Source: Flavobacteriales bacterium
GTDB lineage: Bacteria; Bacteroidota; Bacteroidia; Flavobacteriales; Flavobacteriaceae
Assembly: GCA_011525065.1 (NCBI GenBank)
Contig: WTIY01000025.1
Coordinates: forward strand, 2,550 to 12,916
Length of the DNA: 10,367 nt
Direction of reading: 5' to 3'
This document shows positions 1-7,077 of the stretch, piece after piece. The position numbers and the translations under genes are program-made. The notes below the pieces were generated by a model. That model was not told the origin of the DNA. It saw only the letters and a list, made by a program, of their open reading frames with translations, and did no database searches. How positions within the stretch are numbered: the first letter of the stretch is position 1; the number at the start of each line of letters is the position of its first letter.

Positions 1-1
1 G

Positions 2-688
2 ATTGAGCGCAATGCACAACCCGTGGCGCTCAACATGCGTCTGAACCAAAGCGATTATAAAAACTACAATTGGTACGAAGAATTTAAACCGGTGAGCTTT
101 CAGTCATTGGGTGCTGAGTTGAATCTACCTGTGCTGGGGACCGTAAATGGGTCGTTTACCCGCATAGAGGACTACGCATATTTTGGTACGTCAGATGAAG
201 ACTTAGGCCCAAGACCAATGCAAACTGATGAAGTCGTACAGTACCTCAAACTGCATCACGACCGTACCTTTAAATTTGGCTTATGGGCGCTCCAGTCTGA
301 GTTGATTTATCAAAACGCCATTTCGGGGGCTGAATTCATGCCAGTGCCTGATTTTTTGACCCGACAGACCATTTATTTTGAAGATGAGTGGTTTAAGAAA
401 GCTGCTAAAATCCAAACAGGATTTAGATTAAAGTACTTTACTGAATTTAATTTGCCCGCCTATGATCCAGTATTGGCTGAATTTTATCTCCAAGATCTCG
501 AGCAAATTGGGAGCTTTCCATTGATTGATTTCTTTTTCCAAACAAAAATCAAGCAAACCCGTCTGTTTTTGATTTATGAGCACATGAATCAAATGTTCCA
601 ATCAGAGAATCGCCACTTTAGCGCTCCTGGCTATCCATATCGCGATGCCTCTTTGCGTTTCGGGTTGGTTTGGAATTTCTTTAAATGA
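2..688 (+). CDS. Putative porin, outer-membrane beta-barrel (3' part only)
   Basis: The reading frame is open from the left edge, so the N-terminus lies outside the window; 228 codons remain. A GTG at 23 is not a credible start because the frame continues upstream with beta-barrel-like sequence. The visible part consists of alternating polar and aromatic strands separated by short turns, with no hydrophobic helix. It ends in RFGLVWNFFK, an amphipathic last strand rich in aromatic residues, as expected for a barrel inserted by the BAM machinery. The turn GYPYRDASLRFG before the last strand resembles the end of the Bacteroidota putative porin family (Porin_10 type), which I recognise from memory rather than from a search. 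The substrate is unknown. The gene converges on the acyl-CoA dehydrogenase with a 47-base gap. The barrel assignment is fairly secure; the exact family is an inference. Confidence 0.75.
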   Translation: MERNAQPVALNMRLNQSDYKNYNWYEEFKPVSFQSLGAELNLPVLGTVNGSFTRIEDYAYFGTSDEDLGPRPMQTDEVVQYLKLHHDRTFKFGLWALQSELIYQNAISGAEFMPVPDFLTRQTIYFEDEWFKKAAKIQTGFRLKYFTEFNLPAYDPVLAEFYLQDLEQIGSFPLIDFFFQTKIKQTRLFLIYEHMNQMFQSENRHFSAPGYPYRDASLRFGLVWNFFK

Positions 689-735
689 CACTTTATTGAT
701 TGTCCTGCCTGGTTGGGGTCAATCGAAAAAGGCCA

Positions 736-1878
736 CTAGTCATCGAGCAAGGCTCGAGAAATTACAATTTTTTGAATTTCGCTCGTGCCCTCATAAATCT
801 GGGTGATTTTGGCATCACGCATCAATCGCTCCACATGGTATTCTTTGACAAATCCATTGCCTCCATGAATTTGAACCGCTTCAACCGTGGTGTCCATGGC
901 TACTTGACTGGCGTATAATTTGGCAACAGCACTGCTTCGATCGTAATTTAGGCCTTGGTCTTTCTCCCAAGCTGCCTTGAAAACTAAATTTCTTGCGGCT
1001 TCTATTTGCGTGTACATGTCGGCCAATTTGAATGAAATGGCTTGATGCTTAAACAATTCTTTACCAAATGCTGTACGTATCTTGGCATAATCCCGTGCGC
1101 GTTCATAGGCGCCAGAGGCAATACCTAAGGCTTGGGCGGCAATCCCAATTCGGCCACCGCTCAGCGTTTTCATGGCAAATTTGAATCCGAATCCATCCTC
1201 ACCGATGCGATTTTCCTTAGGAACTTTGACATTGTGAAACATCAGGCTGTGTGTGTCGCTTCCACGTATGCCCAGCTTGTCTTCTTTTGGGCCAATGGAA
1301 AAGCCATTTAGGCCTTTTTCTACAATAAATGCGTTAATGCCGCGATGCCCTTTATCTCGATCAGTTTGTGCAATTACGATGTAATAATCTGCGGTACCTC
1401 CGTTGGTGATCCAGTTTTTCGTTCCGTTGAGCAGATAGTAATCTCCATGATCGATGGCGGTTGTTTTTTGAGAGGTTGCGTCGCTCCCTGCCTCTGGCTC
1501 ACTGAGGCAAAATGCACCAAGCGCCTGTCCTGTCGCCAATGGCCTGAGATACTTTTCTTTTTGAGCCTCTGAGCCATAAGCCTGAATGCCATAACAAACC
1601 AAAGAGTTATTTACAGAAACGATTACCGAAGACGAGGCATCTACCTTACTGAGCTCTTCCATGACCAACACATAGGCCAAAGTGTCCATGCCACCGCCGC
1701 CATACTGAGCATCGACCATCATTCCCATAAAGCCCATTTCTCCCATTTTTTTGACTTGTTCGGCCGGAAATTGTTGATGCGTGTCGCGTTCTATAACGCC
1801 AGGCAGGAGTTCGTTCTGGGCAAAATCTCGTGCAGCATCACGAATCATGAGGTGTTCTTCGGTAAGATTAAAATCCAT
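736..1878 (-). CDS. Acyl-CoA dehydrogenase (short-chain/butyryl-CoA type)
   Basis: This FAD enzyme introduces the alpha-beta double bond in acyl-CoA, the first step of a beta-oxidation cycle or of branched-chain amino-acid breakdown, passing electrons to ETF. The protein is 380 residues, the normal length for bacterial short-chain members. The family order is intact: an N-terminal helical domain; the CLSEPEAGSDA signature at 124-134; the flavin-contacting NWIT at 155-158; the middle beta domain; RTAFGK at 268-273; QIHGGNGF at 336-343; and IYEGTSEIQ near the end, where E363 is the expected catalytic base. The C-terminus SRALLDD is typical. The ATG at 1878 places LTEEHLMIRDAARDFA at the usual N-terminal position. 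It is transcribed alone, divergent from anmK, from a promoter predicted at 1938-1968. Chain-length specificity cannot be read from sequence alone; the short-chain call rests on overall similarity to butyryl-CoA dehydrogenases. Confidence 0.95.
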   Translation of the reverse strand: MDFNLTEEHLMIRDAARDFAQNELLPGVIERDTHQQFPAEQVKKMGEMGFMGMMVDAQYGGGGMDTLAYVLVMEELSKVDASSSVIVSVNNSLVCYGIQAYGSEAQKEKYLRPLATGQALGAFCLSEPEAGSDATSQKTTAIDHGDYYLLNGTKNWITNGGTADYYIVIAQTDRDKGHRGINAFIVEKGLNGFSIGPKEDKLGIRGSDTHSLMFHNVKVPKENRIGEDGFGFKFAMKTLSGGRIGIAAQALGIASGAYERARDYAKIRTAFGKELFKHQAISFKLADMYTQIEAARNLVFKAAWEKDQGLNYDRSSAVAKLYASQVAMDTTVEAVQIHGGNGFVKEYHVERLMRDAKITQIYEGTSEIQKIVISRALLDD

Positions 1879-1937
1879 TGGTAGTGGTTTTTTTGGGGTT
1901 TTTGGTTTGGTTTACTAAAACGTTTTCGTTTTCATGG

Positions 1938-1968
1938 CAAAGATATTGGATTGTCTATGGATTGTCAA
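1938..1968 (-). promoter_or_regulatory. Predicted promoter of the acyl-CoA dehydrogenase gene
   Basis: Read on the minus strand, TATCTTTG (1945-1938) matches the Bacteroidota -7 element TAnnTTTG exactly. A TTG (1968-1966), within TTGACA, lies 20 bases upstream and fits the -33 element. Transcription would start near 1931-1934, giving a leader of about 55 bases before the ATG at 1878. The 36 bases next to the start codon contain no G in the mRNA, so no Shine-Dalgarno sequence is possible there. This is a consensus match only. Confidence 0.65.
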
Positions 1969-1991
1969 TAAAAGCGACTAAATTTAACAAG

Positions 1992-3095
1992 GTGAAAAGG
2001 ATCAATTATAAGGTTATTGGGGTCATGAGTGGCACGTCCTGCGATGGGGTCGATTTGGCGTACTGCGATTTTTCCTTGGACCAGGCCAAAAACTGGACCT
2101 ATTCCATAAAAAAGGCAGTGACTGTTCCTTACCAGAAAGCCTGGCAAGATCGTCTGCGCGGTTCTATTGAACTATCCCCTGAGGACCTGGCTCAGGTGAA
2201 TCTCGCCTACACCAACCTCTTGAATCAATTCATTTTAGATTTTATCAACAGGGAGCAGATTGAGAATTTGGATTTGATTTGCAGTCATGGTCATACCGTA
2301 CGGCATCAGCCTGATTTTGGAACAACCCTTCAAATAGGAAATTTAAAGGAGTTGACTCAAGATTTACCTTGTCCAGTAGTTTGTGATTTTAGAGTTCAAG
2401 ATGTGGCTTTTGGTGGGCAAGGGGCTCCTTTAGTACCCATAGGAGATCGCCTGCTTTTTGGTGATTATTCAGCATGTTTGAACCTCGGTGGTTTTGCCAA
2501 TGTATCGTATTTATGCCCGGACAAAAAACTGCACATGAATCAGGTTTCAGACTGGACCATCGCATTCGATATTGCGCCTTTAAACATAGTTTTAAATCAC
2601 TTTGCACAGAAATTGGGAGCTCCATATGATGACAAAGGGGTTTTTGCGCAGTCTGGGCAATTGGATCGGTCGCTTTTAGCGCGATTGAATGCCTTGGATT
2701 ATTACACTCAGCCTCCACCCAAATCACTCGGATTGGAATGGGTTCAAACCAACATTGTGCCGCTATACGATGAATTTCAACTGAGTCCGGAGGATTGGTT
2801 GGCCACACTGGTAGGGCATATGGCTCATCAAATTGAGCGGATTTGTCAACCCTTTGATCGGGTTTTGGTGACAGGTGGTGGTGCATTTAACGACCACTTG
2901 ATCAATGAATTAAATTTGATTTCATCAGGACGATATCTCGTTCCATCATCCGATTTAGTTATGTTTAAAGAAGCACTCATCTTTGGGTTACTCGGGGTAT
3001 TGCGTTGGAGAAATGAAATCAATTGCTTGAGCTCGGTGACCGGTGCGTCTCATGATCATTCCAGCGGCATCATCTGGCCTAAACCTGAAATATAA
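1992..3095 (+). CDS. anmK: Anhydro-N-acetylmuramic acid kinase
   Basis: AnmK is a cytoplasmic enzyme that opens the 1,6-anhydro ring of anhMurNAc and phosphorylates it to MurNAc-6-phosphate, recycling cell-wall fragments. The first beta strand and phosphate-binding loop are YKVIGVMSGTSCDGVD (6-21). CDFRVQDVAFGGQGAPLVP (131-149) is the family signature with the conserved acidic residues of the active site. LNLGGFANVS (163-172), PPKSLGLEW (242-250), VTGGGAFN (293-300) and SVTGASHDHSSG (348-359) follow in the family order. The frame is open back to an ATG at 1878, but those 38 extra residues are non-homologous and overlie the neighbouring promoter. GTG 1992 keeps the first strand and gives 367 residues, the usual size, whereas ATG 2025 would remove that strand. 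No Shine-Dalgarno sequence is visible. The motif corresponding to DTGPGN of the E. coli enzyme reads DIAPLN here. Confidence 0.93.
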   Translation: MKRINYKVIGVMSGTSCDGVDLAYCDFSLDQAKNWTYSIKKAVTVPYQKAWQDRLRGSIELSPEDLAQVNLAYTNLLNQFILDFINREQIENLDLICSHGHTVRHQPDFGTTLQIGNLKELTQDLPCPVVCDFRVQDVAFGGQGAPLVPIGDRLLFGDYSACLNLGGFANVSYLCPDKKLHMNQVSDWTIAFDIAPLNIVLNHFAQKLGAPYDDKGVFAQSGQLDRSLLARLNALDYYTQPPPKSLGLEWVQTNIVPLYDEFQLSPEDWLATLVGHMAHQIERICQPFDRVLVTGGGAFNDHLINELNLISSGRYLVPSSDLVMFKEALIFGLLGVLRWRNEINCLSSVTGASHDHSSGIIWPKPEI

Positions 3096-3308
3096 TTTCG
3101 GCCATTAACTCAAAAAACCTAAAAATTGTAAATTAAAAAACTGCTTTGCCCAGTGATCGGGCTCATCCCTCGGGATAAAATTTACGTTTATTTAATCATG
3201 AGCCTCTCCAATTTTTTATATTTGTGACTCTTGGACCTATGTGACCTTTTTGGGCACTCATCCTGGACCAAACATCGGTCAAATACAGACCTAATATCAT
3301 CACCGTTA
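3096..3308 (+). other. Non-coding spacer between anmK and the dehydrogenase operon
   Basis: These 213 bases carry no credible gene. The first part (about 3110-3140) is A-rich. Two small GC inverted repeats follow, at 3148-3162 (GCCC/GGGC) and 3165-3176 (ATCC/GGAT). Neither has a downstream T-tract on the plus strand, so I do not call a terminator. A -7 promoter element lies at 3217-3224, and the rest is the presumed leader of the dehydrogenase mRNA. The open frame running through 3231-3308 ahead of the ATG encodes no recognisable protein segment. Confidence 0.6.
3217..3224 (+). promoter_or_regulatory. Predicted -7 promoter element of the dehydrogenase-nhaD-exbBD run
   Basis: TATATTTG matches the Bacteroidota -7 consensus TAnnTTTG in full. 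A -33 TTG at the expected spacing is absent; only TTTA around 3191-3194 is near, so the match is partial. Transcription would begin near 3229-3231, leaving a leader of about 78 bases before ATG 3309. This supports the short form of the dehydrogenase. Confidence 0.5.
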
Positions 3309-4535
3309 ATGAGAGCATTACTCCAAAAATTTGAAGAAAAATCACCAGAAATCGTCTTTCACTGGCGTGACTCCGAAACGGAGGCTGAAGGATGGACCGT
3401 AATCAATAGTTTACGCGGTGGTGCCGCTGGTGGTGGTACGAGAATGCGGGTGGGTCTCGATCAAAATGAGGTTTTGAGTTTGGCCAAAACAATGGAAGTG
3501 AAATTTACGGTTTCTGGCCCACCGATTGGCGGGGCTAAATCGGGAATCAATTTCGACCCACGCGACCCCCGTAAAAAGGGGGTGCTACAGCGCTGGTATC
3601 GGGCCGTTTCTCCCCTGTTAAAATCCTATTACGGCACAGGAGGGGATATGAATGTAGATGAACTTAATGAGGTCATACCAATTACCGAAGAAAGTGGGGT
3701 ATGGCATCCTCAAGAGGGTGTATTTAACGGACACTTTAGCCCAACGGACGCCGATAAAATTAATCGAATCGGTCAACTGAGACAGGGAGTGATCAAGGTG
3801 GTGGAAAATCCCATTTACTCCCCCGACGTCCAGAGAAAATATACGATTGCTGACCTAATTACAGGTTTTGGTGTTTCGGAGGCGGTCCGTCACTATTACG
3901 ACATTTACGGAGGTAACATTAAAGGCAAACGAGCCATTATTCAAGGTTTCGGAAACGTGGCCTCGGCCGCTGCTTACTATTTGGCTCAATCTGGTGCCAT
4001 CATTGTCGGTATCATTGATCGGGCAGGTGGGATCATCGACGAATCCGGGCTGTCTTTTGATCAGGTAAAGGCACTATTTTTAAATAAAAATGGCAATGCT
4101 TTAGCGGGGGATAATTTGTTGTCCTTTGAAGAGGTCAACGCCCGTATTTGGTCCATCAGCGCCGACATATTCGCCCCTTGTGCGGCTTCCAGGCTTATCA
4201 GTCAAGACCAAATCCAATCCCTGATTGATTCGGGGTTAAAGGTGGTCAGTTCGGGGGCTAATGTTCCCTTTGCCGATAAAGAGATCTTCTTTGGTCCCAT
4301 AATGGAATCCACGGATCGACAAATCAGTTTAATCCCGGATTTTATCAGTAATTGTGGAATGGCTCGTGTATTTGCCTACTTTATGGAAAAACGGGTGATC
4401 ATGACTGACGAGGCCATTTTTGAAGACGTTTCAAACACCATTAGGGGGGCTTTAGAACGGGTACATAAACAAAATAAACAGGCCCAGAACATCAGTGCAA
4501 CGGCATTCGAAATCGCCCTGAATCAACTTATTTAA
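3309..4535 (+). CDS. Glu/Leu/Phe/Val-type NAD(P)-dependent amino-acid dehydrogenase
   Basis: This soluble enzyme performs reversible oxidative deamination of an amino acid to a 2-oxo acid and ammonium. The N-terminal catalytic domain has NSLRGGAAGGGTRMR (33-47), MEVKFTVSGPPIGGAKSGI (62-80) with the active-site lysine expected at K77, and YYGTGGDMNVDE (108-119) with the catalytic aspartate expected at D113. The Rossmann domain carries the nucleotide loop QGFGNVASA (212-220), followed by the ASRL and GANVPF segments and CGMARVFAYFME (349-360). ATG 3309 gives 408 residues and begins directly with the family N-terminus LLQKFEEKSPEIVFHW. An in-frame TTG at 3231 would add 26 unrelated residues and would sit at the predicted transcription start, so I reject it. 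nhaD follows after 18 bases. Substrate preference among Glu, Leu, Phe and Val cannot be decided here. Confidence 0.93.
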   Translation: MRALLQKFEEKSPEIVFHWRDSETEAEGWTVINSLRGGAAGGGTRMRVGLDQNEVLSLAKTMEVKFTVSGPPIGGAKSGINFDPRDPRKKGVLQRWYRAVSPLLKSYYGTGGDMNVDELNEVIPITEESGVWHPQEGVFNGHFSPTDADKINRIGQLRQGVIKVVENPIYSPDVQRKYTIADLITGFGVSEAVRHYYDIYGGNIKGKRAIIQGFGNVASAAAYYLAQSGAIIVGIIDRAGGIIDESGLSFDQVKALFLNKNGNALAGDNLLSFEEVNARIWSISADIFAPCAASRLISQDQIQSLIDSGLKVVSSGANVPFADKEIFFGPIMESTDRQISLIPDFISNCGMARVFAYFMEKRVIMTDEAIFEDVSNTIRGALERVHKQNKQAQNISATAFEIALNQLI

Positions 4536-4553
4536 TCATCAGAAAGCAATACT

Positions 4554-5936
4554 ATGGAATCATTAGTTATTCTCGTTTTTGTCATTGGCTATTTGGCCAT
4601 CACCCTCGAACATCCTTTACGACTGGATAAAACAGTGCCTGCCTTAATCATGGCTGCCGTTATTTGGGGATTGCTGGCTGTGGGCTTTAGTTCTGGCTGG
4701 TTTGAAATTATAGATTCCGAGGGATCTATTTTTAATGCATTGACTGGTGGAGAGAAGGCCATGCATGGTTTTGAGCAAACCTTATTGCATCATTTAGGCA
4801 AAACTGCAGAGATTCTGATCTTTTTGATTGGCGCCATGACCATAGTTGAAATCATTGACTTGCACCGAGGGTTCGAGTTGTTGAAGGGAGCGGTTAAGAC
4901 CGACAGCAAAAAATCTTTGTTGTGGATCATTGGGGGACTGGCCTTTATCTTATCGGCAATTATTGACAATTTGACCGCGACCATAGTATTAGTCACTTTG
5001 CTGCGTAAGTTAATCAATGATAAAAATGATCGAATTTGGTTCGCCTCCATGGTAGTGATTGCGGCTAACGCGGGAGGCGCTTGGTCACCCATTGGAGACG
5101 TAACCACAACCATGCTATGGATTGCCAAAAAAGTTTCCGCAGTGGGACTGATTGAGTTCGTTGTTTTGCCATCAATACTCTGTTTTATCTTGCCGTTTTT
5201 CATCGCTTCCTATCTCAAACCCTTTCAAGGAAAAATAGATGTCAGCGTAACTGAGGACACAGAATCTCAGCGGTTACTCAGCAGCAAAGTCATGCTTTAT
5301 TTAGGATTGGGAATGATCGTTTCTGTGCCTGTTTTTAAAACATTGACGCATTTACCGCCCTATGTGGGCATGATGCTCGCCATGGGTGTCGTATGGCTGG
5401 TTTCTGAGTACATCCACCCTGAAGAGGACTTTACTCAAGAGCGACGCCATCTTTACAGTGCGCACAAGGCGCTGTCACGAATTGAAATGTCTAGCATCCT
5501 ATTTTTCCTTGGAATTCTTATGGCCGTAGCCGGTTTGGAAGCTTTGGTTTATGGGATGACTCAGAGCGGTGAATCGGTTGGAACATTGCGTTATCTGGCC
5601 GAGTCTCTACAAAGCGCCATCCCGAATCAAGACGTGGTGGTGATTCTATTGGGGATGTTCTCCGCGGTTATCGACAATGTGCCTTTGGTCGCCGCCTCAA
5701 TTGGTATGTATGACGCACCGATTGATTCAGTACTTTGGCACTTTATCGCCTATGCAGCAGGAACTGGCGGCAGCATGTTGATTATCGGGTCCGCCGCAGG
5801 GGTTGCTGCCATGGGCATGGAGCGCATTAATTTTATTTGGTATTTGAAAAAAGTCGCTTGGCTGGCCTTTGTTGGATTCCTGGCTGGCGCAGGTCTCTTT
5901 TTATTTATTGAACGGGTACTTTTTAATCATCTTTGA
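4554..5936 (+). CDS. nhaD: Na+/H+ antiporter, NhaD family
   Basis: This inner-membrane antiporter of the ion transporter superfamily exports Na+ (or Li+) in exchange for protons. It has 460 residues with about 11-12 hydrophobic segments. Two inverted-repeat halves each carry the discontinuous-helix signature: AIIDNLTATIVL (135-146, D138/N139) followed by ANAGGAWSPIGDVTTTM (171-187) in the first, and AVIDNVPLVAAS (371-382, D374/N375) followed by YAAGTGGSMLIIGSAAG (400-416) in the second. The pairing of GGAWSPIGDVTTT with IDN(L/V) separates NhaD from ArsB-type relatives. A charged cytoplasmic loop lies around 288-310. ATG 4554 is preceded by AGAAAG at 4541-4546, a modest ribosome-binding site. 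The gene lies 18 bases after the dehydrogenase and 42 bases before exbB. It suggests a saline or alkaline habitat, though NhaD also occurs in non-marine bacteria. Confidence 0.93.
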   Translation: MESLVILVFVIGYLAITLEHPLRLDKTVPALIMAAVIWGLLAVGFSSGWFEIIDSEGSIFNALTGGEKAMHGFEQTLLHHLGKTAEILIFLIGAMTIVEIIDLHRGFELLKGAVKTDSKKSLLWIIGGLAFILSAIIDNLTATIVLVTLLRKLINDKNDRIWFASMVVIAANAGGAWSPIGDVTTTMLWIAKKVSAVGLIEFVVLPSILCFILPFFIASYLKPFQGKIDVSVTEDTESQRLLSSKVMLYLGLGMIVSVPVFKTLTHLPPYVGMMLAMGVVWLVSEYIHPEEDFTQERRHLYSAHKALSRIEMSSILFFLGILMAVAGLEALVYGMTQSGESVGTLRYLAESLQSAIPNQDVVVILLGMFSAVIDNVPLVAASIGMYDAPIDSVLWHFIAYAAGTGGSMLIIGSAAGVAAMGMERINFIWYLKKVAWLAFVGFLAGAGLFLFIERVLFNHL

Positions 5937-5978
5937 CAATTATAGTCTATTGGCCGCGTTCTTTTAGAAACACTATTT

Positions 5979-6683
5979 ATGATTCATTTATCATTTCCCC
6001 TGGCCGCTCAGCAAGCTGAAATGACTGTCGATCAGGCTCCTGAAACCCAAAGCTTGTCCTTACTGGACTTAATTTTAAGTGGAGATCTGGGGGGTCAAAT
6101 CATTATCGGTCTGTTGTTTGTGCTGTTGTTGGTAGCCTTGTACATTTATTTTGAGCGTTTGTCGGCCATTAAAGCGGCCAGTAAAACTGACCCCAACTTC
6201 ATGAATCAAATTAGAAACTACATTATTTCTGGTAAAACCGAGCAAGCTGAGGTGTTGTGTCAGCAACACAAGACTCCAGTGGCGCGTTTGACACAAAAGG
6301 GAATTTCCCGAATTGGGCACCCCCTAGAAGACATCAATTCTGCCATAGAGAATGCTGGCCGACTTGAGGTTTATGCCTTGGAAAAAAACGTGAGTCTTTT
6401 GGCGACCATTTCTGGTGCTGCTCCCATGATTGGGTTTTTGGGTACGGTCATCGGTATGGTGTTGGCCTTCCATGAATTGGCCAACAGTAGTGGTCAAGCT
6501 GAAATGGGGGCATTAGCTGAAGGCATTTATACCGCTATGACCACAACGGTTGCCGGCTTGATTGTCGGAATCGTGGCCTATATGGCGTACAATCATTTGG
6601 TGGTAAAAACCGATAAGGTAGTGCATCAAATGGAGGCTACTGCCGTTGATTTTATCGACTTACTAAATGAACCTGCCTCATGA
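5979..6683 (+). CDS. exbB: MotA/TolQ/ExbB proton-channel family protein
   Basis: ExbB forms the inner-membrane pentamer that, with ExbD, uses the proton gradient to drive a TonB-like protein. The 234 residues show the family topology: a short periplasmic N-terminus, TM1 at about 39-57, a long cytoplasmic loop, TM2 at about 139-166 with SGAAPMIGFLGTVIGM (145-160), and TM3 at about 182-206 with EGIYTAMTTTVAGLIVGI (181-198), which carries the conserved channel threonines. The loop contains IENAGRLEVYALEKNVSLLATISG, normal for the family. No classical signal peptide is evident, only LSFPLAAQQAEM at the start. ATG 5979 lacks a Shine-Dalgarno sequence. The stop overlaps the exbD start by four bases (ATGA), implying translational coupling. 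TolQ is the alternative name; the TonB-like gene downstream, without TolB or Pal nearby, favours ExbB. Confidence 0.92.
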   Translation: MIHLSFPLAAQQAEMTVDQAPETQSLSLLDLILSGDLGGQIIIGLLFVLLLVALYIYFERLSAIKAASKTDPNFMNQIRNYIISGKTEQAEVLCQQHKTPVARLTQKGISRIGHPLEDINSAIENAGRLEVYALEKNVSLLATISGAAPMIGFLGTVIGMVLAFHELANSSGQAEMGALAEGIYTAMTTTVAGLIVGIVAYMAYNHLVVKTDKVVHQMEATAVDFIDLLNEPAS

Positions 6684-7072
6684 ATTTGCGCGGACGCAAT
6701 AAAGTTAGCGCGACCTTTAGCATGAGCAGCATGACCGACATCGTCTTTTTGCTCTTGGTCTTCTTTTTATTGACCTCACCGGCCATTACGCCTAACGCCT
6801 TGGATTTATTGTTACCTCAGGCTAAGGGGAAGTCGACCAACCAACAAAAAGCCTCTGTGAGCATTACCAAGGATGGGGCCTTTTATTTGAACAAAGAGCG
6901 GGTCACCAAAGGAGGCTTGGCTAAAGCCTTAGATGAAGTGCTCAGTGGTCAACAAAAACCAGCGGTAATGTTAAGAGCTGAGCAAGGAGTTCCAATCGAG
7001 GAAGTCGTCTATGTCATGGATTTAGCCAATCAAAGGAGTTATCAATTGGTCTTGGCGGTAAACCCGAAATAG
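6680..7072 (+). CDS. exbD: ExbD/TolR-type biopolymer transport protein
   Basis: ExbD is the single-span partner inside the ExbB pentamer. The 130 residues comprise a short basic cytoplasmic N-terminus (MNLRGRNKVSATFS), one transmembrane helix at about 19-36, and a periplasmic domain. The helix begins SMSSMTDIVFLLLVFFLLTS (14-33); D20 is the invariant aspartate that carries the proton in ExbD and TolR. The periplasmic part has the SVSITKDGAFYLN strand pattern (59-71) and ends VYVMDLANQRSYQLVLAVNPK, as expected for the family. The start overlaps the exbB stop, and the downstream gene begins within six bases of the exbD stop. The frame is intact. Confidence 0.92.
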   Translation: MNLRGRNKVSATFSMSSMTDIVFLLLVFFLLTSPAITPNALDLLLPQAKGKSTNQQKASVSITKDGAFYLNKERVTKGGLAKALDEVLSGQQKPAVMLRAEQGVPIEEVVYVMDLANQRSYQLVLAVNPK

Positions 7073-7077
7073 TGGCC

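Noticed and set aside
698..724. Possible hairpin between the convergent porin and acyl-CoA dehydrogenase genes (GATTG/CAATC with an inner CC/GG)
   Set aside because: The stem is interrupted by a mismatch, has a large loop, and neither strand has a T-tract after it, so it does not qualify as an intrinsic terminator.
1880..1910. G-run tract as a G-quadruplex
   Set aside because: Most runs have only two Gs, the loops are T-rich and uneven, and there is no evidence of function beyond being the complement of an A/C-rich leader.
2389..2886. Minus-strand open frame of 165 codons inside anmK
   Set aside because: It is antisense to the conserved AnmK core motifs and its translation resembles no protein family.
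3148..3176. Two short inverted repeats (GCCC/GGGC and ATCC/GGAT) after anmK
   Set aside because: The stems are four bases each with no downstream T-run on the plus strand, so they are too weak for a terminator or riboswitch call.
4790..5203. Minus-strand open frame inside nhaD
   Set aside because: It is an antisense shadow of conserved transmembrane coding sequence, with no recognisable protein features of its own.
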